A stretch of 64,000 bases of DNA from Pseudomonas vanderleydeniana. GTDB taxonomy: Bacteria > Pseudomonadota > Gammaproteobacteria > Pseudomonadales > Pseudomonadaceae. The notes beneath the pieces are model-generated. The model was given only the letters and a program-made list of their open reading frames with translations, searched no databases and was not told the DNA's origin. Positions 18,561 to 27,450 of the stretch are shown here, piece after piece; the first letter of the stretch is position 1, and every line of letters begins with the position of its first letter. The position numbers and the translations under genes are program-made. The stretch covers positions 2,840,001 to 2,904,000 of the forward strand of contig NZ_CP077093.1 in the NCBI RefSeq assembly GCF_014268755.2. The letters are read 5' to 3'.

Positions 18561-19241
18561 TCAGCTCCAGCCCATCTTGGTCTTGCGGCTCGAGTACAGC
18601 GCCAGCAGCACGAGGAAGGAGAACACCAGCATGGCGCCGGCGAGCCAGTGGGCCTGGAGATACTCCATGGCCTCGACGTGGTCGTAGATCTGTACCGACA
18701 CCACGCGGGTCTTGTCCGGGATGTTGCCGCCGATCATCAGCACCACGCCGAACTCGCCGACGGTATGGGCGAAGCCGAGTATCGCGGCGGTGATGAAGCC
18801 GGGGCGTGCCAGGGGCAGGACGACGTTGAAGAAAGTGTCCCAGGGGTTGGCGCGCAGGGTCGCGGCCACTTCCAGTGGGCGGGTGCCAATGGCACTGAAG
18901 GCGTTTTGCAGGGGTTGCACCACGAACGGCATCGAGTAGATCACCGAGCCGATCACCAGTCCGGTGAAACTGAAGGTCAGGGTACCCAGGCCAATGGCCT
19001 GGGTGAACTGCCCGATGAAGCCGTGGGGGCCGAAGGCCAGCAGCAGGTAGAAGCCGATCACCGTCGGTGGCAGCACCAGCGGCAGGGCGACCACCGCGCC
19101 GATCGGCCCGCGCAGCCAGGAGTGGGTGCGGGCCAGCCACCAGGCGATCGGCGTACCGACCAGCAACAGGATCGCCGTGGCCAGCGACGCCAGTTTCAGC
19201 GTCAGCCAGATCGCGGCGAAATCGGTACTGTCGAGCGGCAT
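18561..19241 (-). CDS. modB: Molybdate ABC transporter permease ModB
   Basis: Inner-membrane permease of 226 residues with about five hydrophobic segments. It begins MPLDSTDFAAIWLTLKLAS and contains LPLVLPPTVIGFYLL, both typical for ModB, and the coupling motif EVAATLRANPWDTFFNVVLPLARPG compresses the EAA loop. It directly abuts modA (no spacing) and is 3 bases from modC, so the operon is tight and probably translated in concert. Confidence 0.94.
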   Translation of the reverse strand: MPLDSTDFAAIWLTLKLASLATAILLLVGTPIAWWLARTHSWLRGPIGAVVALPLVLPPTVIGFYLLLAFGPHGFIGQFTQAIGLGTLTFSFTGLVIGSVIYSMPFVVQPLQNAFSAIGTRPLEVAATLRANPWDTFFNVVLPLARPGFITAAILGFAHTVGEFGVVLMIGGNIPDKTRVVSVQIYDHVEAMEYLQAHWLAGAMLVFSFLVLLALYSSRKTKMGWS

Positions 19242-20054
<813 letters not shown>

Positions 20055-20085
20055 TTATAAGAAGGGTGCGGCGCCGGGTAGGGTG

Positions 20086-20115
20086 AATCGCTATGTATTG
20101 GAATATATAGCGATT
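20086..20115. promoter_or_regulatory. ModE-type operator upstream of modABC
   Basis: The arms AATCGCTATGTAT and ATATATAGCGATT form an inverted repeat matching at 12 of 13 positions around a 4-nt centre. The ATCGCTATATA half-site is what the E. coli ModE repressor recognises at its modA promoter. The position, 77 bases upstream of the modA start, fits repression of molybdate uptake when molybdate is plentiful. No modE gene is in the window. Confidence 0.75.
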
Positions 20116-20206
20116 TCATGGCCATGGCGAGCGAACTGGGCTGGCATGAGGGGAATGGCCACCCTTGGTGTCCCGGCGATGCGCCGAAGGCGGCCCTTCA
20201 ATGAGA

Positions 20207-21271
20207 TCAACGACCCTGTAACCTGGCCAGTGCCTGCTCTGCCAGCTGCCGGGTCAGTTCTTCTGCCGGCAGCTCCACTCCCAGCCGCAAGGCCTGGCCC
20301 GACCACAGGTTGCTGAAGTCTGCCTCGCCCTTTGCCCGCAACGGCAGCAGCGCGCCGCCGGCCAGGGGGAATGCCGGGGCCAGGTCGCTGATCGGTCCGA
20401 GTTCGCGCATGACCCGGTTCATGATCCCGCGCGCCGGGCGGCCGGTGAACAGGTTGGTCAGGGCGGTCTGGCTTTCCTTGGCCGTACGCAGCGCCTGCTG
20501 GTGGGAGGCTGAGATCTTGGCTTCCGGGGTGAACAGGTAGGCTGTCCCCAACTGTGCCGCGCTGGCCCCGAGCATGAGCGCGGCAGCGACGCCCCGGGCA
20601 TCGCCGATACCTCCTGCGGCAATCACCGGTACGTTCACCGCGTCGACGATCTGCGGCACCAGGGCCATGGTGCCGACCTGGGTGTTGAGGTCGCTGCTCA
20701 GGAATATACCGCGATGGCCGCCGGCCTCATTGCCCATGGCGATGATTGCGTGGCAGCCGCGCTCCTGCAGCCAGCGGGCCTCGTCCACGGTGGTGGCGCA
20801 GCCGACAATGATTGCGCCGGTGGCCTTGACCCGTTCGAGCTGTGGCTGGGGTGGCAGGCCGAAGTGAAAGCTGACGATCTCTGGGCGCAACTCTTCCACC
20901 AGCCGGCAGCTGGCCTCGTCGAAGGGCGCGCGATTGGACACCGGTGTGGGCGCATTGAAATCCAGGCCCTGCTCGCGATAGTAGGGGGCCAGGCGCTCTT
21001 TCCAGCGCTTCTCGCGCTCGGGGTCCGGCGTGGGCGGCTGATGGCAGAAGAAGTTGATGTTCAGCGGCGCCTGGACGGCACGGCGAAACGCCTCGATCTG
21101 CTGGCGGAGCTGTTCCACGGTCAGCAGGGCGGCGGGCAGCGAGGCCAGGCCGCCGGCCCGGGCGACGCCGACCATCATCGCCAGGGTGGTCGCGCCGGCC
21201 AGCGGGCCCTGGATGATCGGGTGTCGAATGCCGAACAGCTTGAGGATGCGGGTGTCGGGCCAGTTGCTCAT
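20207..21271 (-). CDS. NAD(P)H-dependent flavin oxidoreductase / nitronate monooxygenase
   Basis: FMN-binding TIM-barrel protein of 354 residues in the 2-nitropropane dioxygenase family. It opens with KLFGIRHPIIQGPLAGATT and has the flavin loop GNEAGGHRGIF, including the catalytic-type His, then PVIAAGGIGDARGVAAALMLGASA for phosphate binding. Members oxidise toxic nitronates such as propionate-3-nitronate, while some act as quinone reductases or enoyl reductases. The sequence alone does not separate these. It is divergent from the acuI-type gene. Confidence 0.85.
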   Translation of the reverse strand: MSNWPDTRILKLFGIRHPIIQGPLAGATTLAMMVGVARAGGLASLPAALLTVEQLRQQIEAFRRAVQAPLNINFFCHQPPTPDPEREKRWKERLAPYYREQGLDFNAPTPVSNRAPFDEASCRLVEELRPEIVSFHFGLPPQPQLERVKATGAIIVGCATTVDEARWLQERGCHAIIAMGNEAGGHRGIFLSSDLNTQVGTMALVPQIVDAVNVPVIAAGGIGDARGVAAALMLGASAAQLGTAYLFTPEAKISASHQQALRTAKESQTALTNLFTGRPARGIMNRVMRELGPISDLAPAFPLAGGALLPLRAKGEADFSNLWSGQALRLGVELPAEELTRQLAEQALARLQGR

Positions 21272-21602
21272 GACGACTTCTCTCCGGGGCGGGTAACGGG
21301 ATGACGACGACAGCAGCGCAGGGTTGTATCAGGAATGCCAACGGCAAGGCCAGTGACGGTTGGGTGAAAGCCGGTTGCCCGGTGACGGCGACTCGAAATC
21401 CGCCTACAGTTGCCGCACCACCTGGGGACGAATCTGGGCCTGTTTCGAGCAGAACCCCGGGCAGCGTCGTCGTTATGCCACCGATTTCGAGGCCTATACC
21501 GGGCCTGACAGCGTGGCGATCCCTAGCGGTATCGCCGGCTGATCGAGCGGCATCGGCGTCGGCCTTACCTTCCTGTCAATTGGGCCTGAATCGGAGGCAA
21601 AT
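21272..21602. other. 331-bp divergent intergenic region with a gene remnant
   Basis: Separates the flavin oxidoreductase (minus) from the AcuI-type reductase (plus). The middle holds a short open tail at 21363-21542 resembling an effector-binding domain end (listed separately). The remainder contains no recognisable gene or hairpin. Confidence 0.5.
21363..21542 (+). pseudogene. Possible remnant of a GyrI/AraC effector-binding-type protein
   Basis: An open frame without a proper start ends in WGRIWACFEQNPGQRRRY followed by ATDFEAYTGPDSVAIPSGI and a stop. The spacing of W..IW, RRRYxxDFExY and a short beta strand with hydrophobic ending resembles the C-terminus of integron-type/GyrI-like effector-binding proteins. 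There is no upstream coding part in any plus frame, so this is probably what remains of a deleted gene. Assignment is by eye and weak. Confidence 0.35.
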
Positions 21603-22586
21603 GTGTTCAGCGGCATTTTGATCGAAAAGGATGACAACGGTTACCGGGCCAACCTGGCCTCGCTCGACGAGGCGCAACTGCCTCCGGGTGACGTGACGGT
21701 GCGGGTGGCCTACAGCACCCTGAACTTCAAGGACGGGCTGGCGATCACCGGTGCAAGCCCGGTGGTGCGCAGCTTCCCGATGGTGCCGGGCATCGATCTG
21801 GTGGGTACGGTGGAGCACAGCAGCCACGCCGACTACCAGGCCGGTGACTGGGTGCTGCTCAATGGCTGGGGTGTCGGCGAAGGGCATTGGGGCGGCCTGG
21901 CGCAGAAGGCCCGGCTCAATGGCGATTGGCTGATCCCGTTGCCCAAGGGCTTTACCCCGGCGCAGACCATGGCCGTCGGCACCGCAGGGTATACCGCGAT
22001 GCTCTGCATCCTGGCGCTGGAGCGCAACGGCCTGACGCCGGACCAGGGTGAAGTACTGGTGACCGGGGCCAATGGTGGCGTCGGCAGCTTTGCCGTAGCG
22101 CTGCTGGCACGACTCGGTTATCGGGTGGTGGCTTCGACCGGACGGACCGACGAACACGCCTATCTGCAGCAACTGGGGGCTACCGAGGTCATCGATCGCC
22201 AGGCGCTGTCGCAGCCGGGCAAGCCGCTGGCGAAAGAGCGTTGGGCGGCGGCCATCGACTCGGTGGGCAGCCATACGCTGGCCAATGTCTGCGCCAGTAC
22301 CCGGGCCAACGGCACCGTGGCCGCCTGTGGCCTGGCCCAGGGCATGGACTTTCCGGCGACGGTCGCGCCGTTCATCCTGCGTGGCGTGACCCTGGCCGGG
22401 ATCAACAGCGTGACCCAGCCCCGGGCGCAACGCATCGTGGCCTGGGAGCGCCTGGCAAGAGACCTCGATCTTGAGCAACTGGCACTGATCAGTCGGGAAA
22501 TCAGCCTGCGTGAAGCCCTGGACGTGGCACCCCGTCTGCTTGCCGGGCAGGTGCGCGGACGAGTGGTGGTCGACGTCAATCGTTAG
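21603..22586 (+). CDS. acuI: NADPH-dependent quinone oxidoreductase, AcuI/YhdH family
   Basis: Medium-chain dehydrogenase/reductase of 327 residues without catalytic zinc. It has the AcuI/YhdH hallmarks STLNFKDGLAITGASPVVR near residue 40, PGIDLVGTVE, and the nucleotide motif VTGANGGVGSFAVALL. Characterised members reduce acryloyl-CoA to propionyl-CoA and protect against acrylate. Starts with GTG at 21603. Its 3' end overlaps alkB by 4 bases on the opposite strand. Confidence 0.87.
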   Translation: MFSGILIEKDDNGYRANLASLDEAQLPPGDVTVRVAYSTLNFKDGLAITGASPVVRSFPMVPGIDLVGTVEHSSHADYQAGDWVLLNGWGVGEGHWGGLAQKARLNGDWLIPLPKGFTPAQTMAVGTAGYTAMLCILALERNGLTPDQGEVLVTGANGGVGSFAVALLARLGYRVVASTGRTDEHAYLQQLGATEVIDRQALSQPGKPLAKERWAAAIDSVGSHTLANVCASTRANGTVAACGLAQGMDFPATVAPFILRGVTLAGINSVTQPRAQRIVAWERLARDLDLEQLALISREISLREALDVAPRLLAGQVRGRVVVDVNR

Positions 22587-23245
22587 CGCGGGCCGGCGCG
22601 GCGCAGGGTGAAATTGATGCGCTGTGCCCCCAGTACGGGATGGTGACCGTCCTTGACCGGCAGGATGCCGTGAAAGCGCAGGCGGTCGACGCCGCCCCAG
22701 ACCACCACGTCGCCGTGCTGTAGCGGGATGCGCAGGCTCCTGTCGGCGCGTTCATGCCCACCGAACAGGAACATGGCCGGCAACCCCAGCGACACCGAGA
22801 CCACCGGGGCAGTCAGGTCGTGTTCGTTACGGTCCTGGTGCAGGGACATCTTTGCGCCTGGTACATAACGATTGATCAGGCAGGCATCGGGTACGAAATC
22901 TGCGAAACCCGCTGCCTCGGCTGCGTCCACCGCCAGTTGCCGAATCACCTCGGGCATGGTCGGCCAGGGCTGGCCATTGTGCGGATCGGTGGCGCTGTAG
23001 CGATAGCCGTCGCGATCGGTGGTCCAGCCCCAGTCACCGCAACTGCTCAGGCTGGCAGACATGGTGAAGCCGCCCGGGGTGACCATCTGGCGAAAGGGCG
23101 CCTGGCGTAGCACCTGGCGCAGGGCGGGAAGCAACTGCTCGACCCGGGGTAGGGCAAAACCCCGGAGTACCCAGGATTGTTCGCCGATCCGCTCGTGGCG
23201 TTCGGGCTGCCGCAGGTCCTGGTCGGCAAACAGATCAAGGGTCAT
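22583..23245 (-). CDS. alkB: DNA/RNA alkylation-repair dioxygenase AlkB
   Basis: Fe(II)/2-oxoglutarate dioxygenase of 220 residues that removes methyl groups from 1-methyladenine and 3-methylcytosine. Iron ligands are His136 and Asp138 (LHQDRNEHD) and His192 (RFHGI); 2-oxoglutarate-binding arginines lie in RINFTLRR (Arg209, Arg215). The nucleotide-recognition lid is FTMSASLSSCGDWGW. Length fits E. coli AlkB (216). A 58-codon small ORF lies 21 bases upstream on the same strand and may be cotranscribed. Confidence 0.93.
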   Translation of the reverse strand: MTLDLFADQDLRQPERHERIGEQSWVLRGFALPRVEQLLPALRQVLRQAPFRQMVTPGGFTMSASLSSCGDWGWTTDRDGYRYSATDPHNGQPWPTMPEVIRQLAVDAAEAAGFADFVPDACLINRYVPGAKMSLHQDRNEHDLTAPVVSVSLGLPAMFLFGGHERADRSLRIPLQHGDVVVWGGVDRLRFHGILPVKDGHHPVLGAQRINFTLRRAGPR

Positions 23246-23266
23246 GCGGGTTTCTCGCCGTCTTGC

Positions 23267-23443
23267 CTACAGCGCCTTGCTGACTTTCACATCGGCAATG
23301 ACGTCATCCTTGCCATGCATCGCTTCCAGCGCGGCACGGGCTTCGGCTTCAGTGCCGTTCTCCAACTGGGCGAACTCGAAACGGCGTTCGCCGTTGAGGG
23401 TGTATTTGATGACATATTTTGTCGTCACGATCATTCCACTCAT
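23267..23443 (-). CDS. Small conserved-looking protein, 58 or 55 residues
   Basis: Below the length usually reported. Reading from 23443 it starts MSGMIVTTKYVIKYTLNGE, continues with RRFEFAQLENGTEAEARAAL and ends with VIADVKVSKAL. The composition (short beta strand pair, then an Ala/Glu helix, then a strand) looks like a folded alpha/beta mini-protein, and the downstream alkB lies only 21 bases away. An alternative start is the ATG at 23434 (55 residues), which has GAGTGGA immediately before it. No family recognised. Confidence 0.6.
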   Translation of the reverse strand: MSGMIVTTKYVIKYTLNGERRFEFAQLENGTEAEARAALEAMHGKDDVIADVKVSKAL

Positions 23444-23465
23444 TAAAGGAAGGTGAGGTCGGGAT

Positions 23466-23771
23466 TCAGCGCAGTTTCGAGCTGGAGCGACGGATGATGC
23501 GAATCGAGTGCTTCATGTTCGGCTTGCGGGTGACGCTGATGGCGCGCTTGGTCACCACGGTGTCCAGGGTGATGTTCCAGAAGCCGGTGCTGGGGACGGT
23601 GATTCGGGCCGGGAAGGTGTCGAAGGCGCCGCCATGGTAGGTGTGGCGACCGCCGTTCTTGAAGCTGCGGAAGTTGGCGTCGCTCATCAGGCGGATGTTG
23701 CAGGTCTGGGAGCATTCGATCACGACAATGTCGTCTTCGTTGAGGTGCTCGCGCTGGTGGATGAATTTCAT
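23466..23771 (-). CDS. DUF1883 domain protein
   Basis: Protein of 101 residues starting MKFIHQREHLNEDDIVVIEC, the typical opening of DUF1883 proteins, and containing MSDANFRSFKNGGRHTYHGG and FPARITVPSTGFWNITLD. It is beta-rich, with the pattern of a small sandwich; no signal peptide. Function is unknown; DUF1883 also occurs N-terminal to TIR-like domains in some bacteria, but here it stands alone. A basic Ser/Arg-rich tail ends the protein. It lies 22 bases upstream of the 58-residue ORF, in the same direction. Confidence 0.8.
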   Translation of the reverse strand: MKFIHQREHLNEDDIVVIECSQTCNIRLMSDANFRSFKNGGRHTYHGGAFDTFPARITVPSTGFWNITLDTVVTKRAISVTRKPNMKHSIRIIRRSSSKLR

Positions 23772-23982
23772 GACCGCCTCCAGAAGGCTTTTTCTACAAA
23801 ATCAAAAAGATAGCACGTGGCGCAGCTCGATTTTACGGCTACGATGGATTGACTCTCCGGGTAAGGTGACAAGTCTGACGGATTACACCGCCTTGTCGCC
23901 AGAAAAGTTGGATTAAATTCCACGTCAAAAGGGAGAAAAATCGCATGGATGCTGTCGGAGCGTCTTTATTGGAGGTTTTTTC

Positions 23983-24342
23983 ATGAAGTGGGGCGCTTGG
24001 GGCTTGGCGGTGCTGGCGTTGGGAGGGTGTGCAACGGTCTCGGATATCCAGCAGACACCCCCGACATTGAATGTGATTTCGGGCAAGAAACCCGATGAAT
24101 ACGCCAGGTGCGTGGATACGATCCTCAACAAGAGCCGCGGCCCTTCGTTGCTGACGCCGCACAAGAGCGGGATCAAGATGGTGGTGCGCGATCGCCTGTC
24201 GAGTTCGCCGGCGGCGCTGCTCGATATCGAGGAGCGCTCCAGTGGCAGCAGCATCAAGCTCTACGAGAGCATGTCGAACAACCCGCTGCGTTCCGGTGCG
24301 GTACTCGATGCGGCGACCCACTGCATTTCAGGCCAACCCTGA
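23983..24342 (+). CDS. Small lipoprotein, function unknown
   Basis: Lipoprotein of 119 residues. Lipobox LGGC is at residues 13-16 after a short hydrophobic signal, so Cys16 would be acylated. The rest carries CVDTILNKSRGPSLLTPHKSG and a Cys near the end (AATHCISGQP), allowing a disulfide. No family recognised. The stop codon lies in the loop of a 12-bp hairpin at 24327-24354. Faces another small lipoprotein gene. Confidence 0.8.
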   Translation: MKWGAWGLAVLALGGCATVSDIQQTPPTLNVISGKKPDEYARCVDTILNKSRGPSLLTPHKSGIKMVVRDRLSSSPAALLDIEERSSGSSIKLYESMSNNPLRSGAVLDAATHCISGQP

Positions 24343-24354
24343 GGTTGGCCTGAA
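24327..24354. terminator. 12-bp hairpin overlapping a stop codon
   Basis: TTCAGGCCAACC (24327-24338) pairs perfectly with GGTTGGCCTGAA (24343-24354), loop CTGA containing the stop of the lipoprotein gene. It lies between two convergent lipoprotein genes and has no T-run, so it may serve as a bidirectional terminator or an mRNA-end stabiliser. Confidence 0.7.
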
Positions 24355-24362
24355 CACCTGCG

Positions 24363-24644
24363 TCACTTGCAGATCACGACCACGGTGCGGCTCTTGAAGT
24401 TGCCGACATCCACGCCCAGGGTCTTGTCGCTTTCCTTGGGTTGCGGCGTACCATCGGTACCGACGATGGTGTAGCCGGTACCGGCACAGGAATCATCGGC
24501 CTTTTCATAGCATTTGGCCCAGGACATCGCTTCGCCGGAGCAGTCGATCTCCAGGCCCTGTTGGCCGTTGTTCAGATAGGTCTTGGAGGCTGTAGCGCAT
24601 CCCGCCAGGGCCAGTACCGCGAGCAGTGCCAGAAAACGCTTCAT
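24363..24644 (-). CDS. Small lipoprotein, function unknown
   Basis: Lipoprotein of 93 residues with signal MKRFLALLAVLALAGC; Cys16 is the acylation site. The mature part has four more cysteines (IDCSGEAMSWAKCYE, DSCAGTGY, VICK), suggesting two disulfides. The segment GLEIDCSGEAMSWAKCYEKA is a pattern seen in other Pseudomonas periplasmic small proteins, but I cannot name a family. It is followed on its strand by the hairpin at 24327-24354 and preceded by a 60-residue protein gene 11 bases away. Confidence 0.8.
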   Translation of the reverse strand: MKRFLALLAVLALAGCATASKTYLNNGQQGLEIDCSGEAMSWAKCYEKADDSCAGTGYTIVGTDGTPQPKESDKTLGVDVGNFKSRTVVVICK

Positions 24645-24655
24645 GTCGTTCAGCC

Positions 24656-24838
24656 TTATTTGTCGCGGCGCTTGGCCGCCGGGGCAGGAGTATCCTCGAA
24701 CACCGAAGCCACTTCACTGGCCAGGGCTTCGCTGGCGAACGGGCCGGCGATCTGTTCGCCGTCGACACCCGCCACCCACCATTGGCCATCGGCGGCCTGG
24801 GTAATCAGGTAACCGTTCACTTTCTTTGCTGCCGACAT
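24656..24838 (-). CDS. Small cytoplasmic protein, 60 residues, unknown
   Basis: Begins MSAAKKVNGYLITQAADGQW and continues WVAGVDGEQIAGPFASEALA, ending in a Pro/Ala then basic tail. The GEQIAGPFASEALA segment resembles the GYF_2/DUF4339-like pattern in which a short strand asks for a GPF motif, but this is only suggestive. No signal peptide. Same direction as the downstream lipoprotein, 11 bases away, so probably one transcript. Confidence 0.65.
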   Translation of the reverse strand: MSAAKKVNGYLITQAADGQWWVAGVDGEQIAGPFASEALASEVASVFEDTPAPAAKRRDK

Positions 24839-25117
24839 CGATCCGTCTCACTGGTTGGGGAAATGTCACGATGATAGCGCAGAACGCGGCGCAAACCGCT
24901 ATCAGCGGCTAGAATTGACGCTTTGGAGGCAGGCTGGCGCGGGTTTGTCGAGCGTAGCCAAGACCGGGCATCGACAATTTTTCAATGCTTTGGAACTATC
25001 TGCCCCAGTTTTTCTCTATGTTGACGTCAGTATGCTATCAGCGGGGCATTGTAAGGTGACTGCCGCCTGATTAGACTGCGCCGAAACTCGTACACACCGC
25101 CCTTTTTAAGGACTCAT

Positions 25118-25957
25118 ATGATCAAGAAATGCTTGTTCCCAGCAGCCGGTTACGGTACTCGCTTCCTGCCAGCGACTAAGGCCATGCCCAAAGAAATGCT
25201 GCCGGTGGTGAACAAGCCACTGATCCAGTACGGCGTTGAAGAAGCGCTGGATGCTGGCTTGAACGAGATCTCGATCGTCACCGGCCGCGGCAAGCGCGCG
25301 CTGGAAGACCACTTCGACATCAGCTACGAGTTGGAAAACCAGATCAAGGGCACCGACAAGGAAAAATACCTGGTCGGTATCCGCCGCCTGCTGGACGAGT
25401 GCTCGTTCTCCTACACTCGCCAGACCGAAATGAAAGGCCTGGGCCACGCGATCCTGACCGGCCGTCCGCTGATCGGCGACGAGCCGTTCGCCGTGGTGCT
25501 GGCGGACGACCTGTGCGTCAACCTGGAAGGTGACGGCGTACTCAAGCAGATGGTCAAGCTGTACAAGCAGTATCGCTGCACCATCGTGGCGATCATGGAA
25601 GTCGACCCACAGGAAACCAGCAAGTACGGTGTGATCGCTGGCGACCTGATCGGTGACGACCTGTACCGCGTCCGCAACATGGTCGAGAAGCCGAAGCCGG
25701 AAGACGCTCCGTCGAACCTGGCGATCATCGGTCGCTACATCATGACCCCGGACATCTTCAACCTGATCGAGCAAACCGAGCCAGGCAAGGGTGGCGAGAT
25801 CCAGATCACCGATGCCCTGATGAAACAGGCGCAGGACGGTTGCGTAATCGCCTACAAGTTCAAGGGCAAGCGTTTTGACTGCGGTGGCGCCGAAGGCTAC
25901 ATCGACGCCACCAACTTCTGCTTCGAGAACTTCTACAAGACTGGCAAGGCTTACTAA
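25118..25957 (+). CDS. galU: UTP-glucose-1-phosphate uridylyltransferase GalU
   Basis: Nucleotidyltransferase of 279 residues making UDP-glucose for LPS core, exopolysaccharide and trehalose or glucan synthesis. The UTP-binding signature AAGYGTRFLPATKAMPKEML is at about residues 9-28, with VLADD as the metal-binding region near residue 128 and NMVEKPKPEDAPSN and KGKRFDCGGAEGYIDA further on. Length matches Pseudomonas GalU exactly. It stands as a single gene with its own intrinsic terminator. Confidence 0.97.
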   Translation: MIKKCLFPAAGYGTRFLPATKAMPKEMLPVVNKPLIQYGVEEALDAGLNEISIVTGRGKRALEDHFDISYELENQIKGTDKEKYLVGIRRLLDECSFSYTRQTEMKGLGHAILTGRPLIGDEPFAVVLADDLCVNLEGDGVLKQMVKLYKQYRCTIVAIMEVDPQETSKYGVIAGDLIGDDLYRVRNMVEKPKPEDAPSNLAIIGRYIMTPDIFNLIEQTEPGKGGEIQITDALMKQAQDGCVIAYKFKGKRFDCGGAEGYIDATNFCFENFYKTGKAY

Positions 25958-25989
25958 GAGCCCGCAGTTTCGTTGCGTTGCAAAAAAAG

Positions 25990-26011
25990 GCCACCTTCGG
26001 GTGGCTTTTTT
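25990..26011 (+). terminator. Rho-independent terminator of galU
   Basis: GCCACC-TTCG-GGTGGC forms a 6-bp stem with a stable tetraloop, flanked upstream by an A7 run and followed by T6. It lies 32 bases after the galU stop and is the clearest intrinsic terminator in the window. The A-run makes it function on the minus strand as well. Confidence 0.92.
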
Positions 26012-26089
26012 GTTTTCTGCCCTTAGGTAATGGCTAACTGACCTGAGAGGCTACAGCGGGTATGCTGTGTGCCTGCCGAGGAGATAGAA

Positions 26090-27448
26090 ATGGCCTACGA
26101 TTTTGATCTGTTTGTGATTGGCGCCGGTTCCGGCGGTGTGCGTGCAGCGCGGTTCGCCGCCGGTTTCGGGGCCAAGGTGGCGGTGGTCGAAAGCCGCTAC
26201 CTGGGAGGCACCTGCGTCAACGTCGGTTGCGTGCCCAAGAAGCTGCTGGTCTACGGATCGCACTTCGCCGAGGATTTCGAGCAGGCCAAGGGCTTTGGCT
26301 GGTCGCTGGGCGAAGCGAGCTTCGACTGGGCGACCCTGATCGCCAACAAGGACAAGGAGATCAATCGCCTCAACGGCATCTATCGCAACCTGCTGGTCAA
26401 CAGCGGCGTCACGCTGCTCGAAGGTCATGGCAAGCTGGTCGATCCGCACCAGGTCGAGGTCAACGGCCAGCGCTACAGCGCCCGGCATATCCTGATCGCG
26501 ACGGGCGGCTGGCCACAGATTCCCGACATTCCAGGGCATGAACACGCCATCAGTTCCAACGAGGCGTTTTTCCTCAAGGAACTGCCCAAGCGCATCCTGG
26601 TGGTCGGCGGTGGCTACATCGCCGTCGAGTTCGCCGGCATTTTCAACGGCCTGGGCGCCGAGACCCAGTTGCTGTATCGCGGCGACCTGTTCCTGCGTGG
26701 CTTCGACGGTTCGGTGCGCAAACACTTGGCCGAGGAGCTGACCAAGCAGGGCCTCACGCTGCAGTTCAACAGCGATATCGAGCGTATCGACAAGCAGGCC
26801 GATGGCAGCCTCAAGGCTACCCTCAAGGACGGTCGCGAACTGGTCGCCGACTGTATTTTCTACGCCACCGGGCGTCGTCCGATGCTGGACAACCTGGGCC
26901 TGGAGAACACCGGGGTGAAGCTGGACAAGAACGGTTTCATTCAGGTCGATGAGCTGTACCAGACCGCCGAGCCGTCGATCCTCGCCCTGGGCGATGTCAT
27001 CGGGCGTGTGCAACTGACGCCGGTGGCCCTGGCCGAAGGCATGGCCGTGGCCCGTCGCCTGTTCAAGCCCGAGCAGTATCGCCCGGTCGACTACAACCAG
27101 ATCCCCACGGCGGTGTTCAGCCAGCCGAACATCGGTACCGTCGGCCTGACCGAGGAACAGGCGCGTGAGCAGGGCCATGAGGTGACCATCTTCGAAAGCC
27201 GTTTCCGGCCGATGAAGCTGACCCTGACCGACTGCCAGGAGAAGACCCTGATGAAGCTCGTTGTGGATGCCCGTACCGACAAGGTCCTGGGTTGCCACAT
27301 GGTCGGGCCGGACGCCGGCGAGATCATCCAGGGCCTGGGTATTGCGCTGAAGGCCGGTGCCACCAAGCAGCATTTCGACGAAACCATCGGCGTGCATCCG
27401 ACGGCGGCCGAGGAGTTCGTCACCCTGCGTACGCCTGTCGCGGGCTGA
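26090..27448 (+). CDS. gor: Glutathione-disulfide reductase
   Basis: FAD/NADPH disulfide reductase of 452 residues. The redox pair is Cys42-Cys47 in [13 protein letters not shown], the FAD motif is GAGSGG at 11-16, the NADPH motif [11 protein letters not shown], and the acid-base His436 is in [10 protein letters not shown]. The GCVPKK form and overall length separate it from lipoamide dehydrogenase. Start at 26090 follows GAGGAGAT. It keeps glutathione reduced. Only 2 bases separate it from the AraC regulator that follows. Confidence 0.95.
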   Translation: MAYDFDLFVIGAGSGGVRAARFAAGFGAKVAVVESRYLGGTCVNVGCVPKKLLVYGSHFAEDFEQAKGFGWSLGEASFDWATLIANKDKEINRLNGIYRNLLVNSGVTLLEGHGKLVDPHQVEVNGQRYSARHILIATGGWPQIPDIPGHEHAISSNEAFFLKELPKRILVVGGGYIAVEFAGIFNGLGAETQLLYRGDLFLRGFDGSVRKHLAEELTKQGLTLQFNSDIERIDKQADGSLKATLKDGRELVADCIFYATGRRPMLDNLGLENTGVKLDKNGFIQVDELYQTAEPSILALGDVIGRVQLTPVALAEGMAVARRLFKPEQYRPVDYNQIPTAVFSQPNIGTVGLTEEQAREQGHEVTIFESRFRPMKLTLTDCQEKTLMKLVVDARTDKVLGCHMVGPDAGEIIQGLGIALKAGATKQHFDETIGVHPTAAEEFVTLRTPVAG

Positions 27449-27450
27449 TC

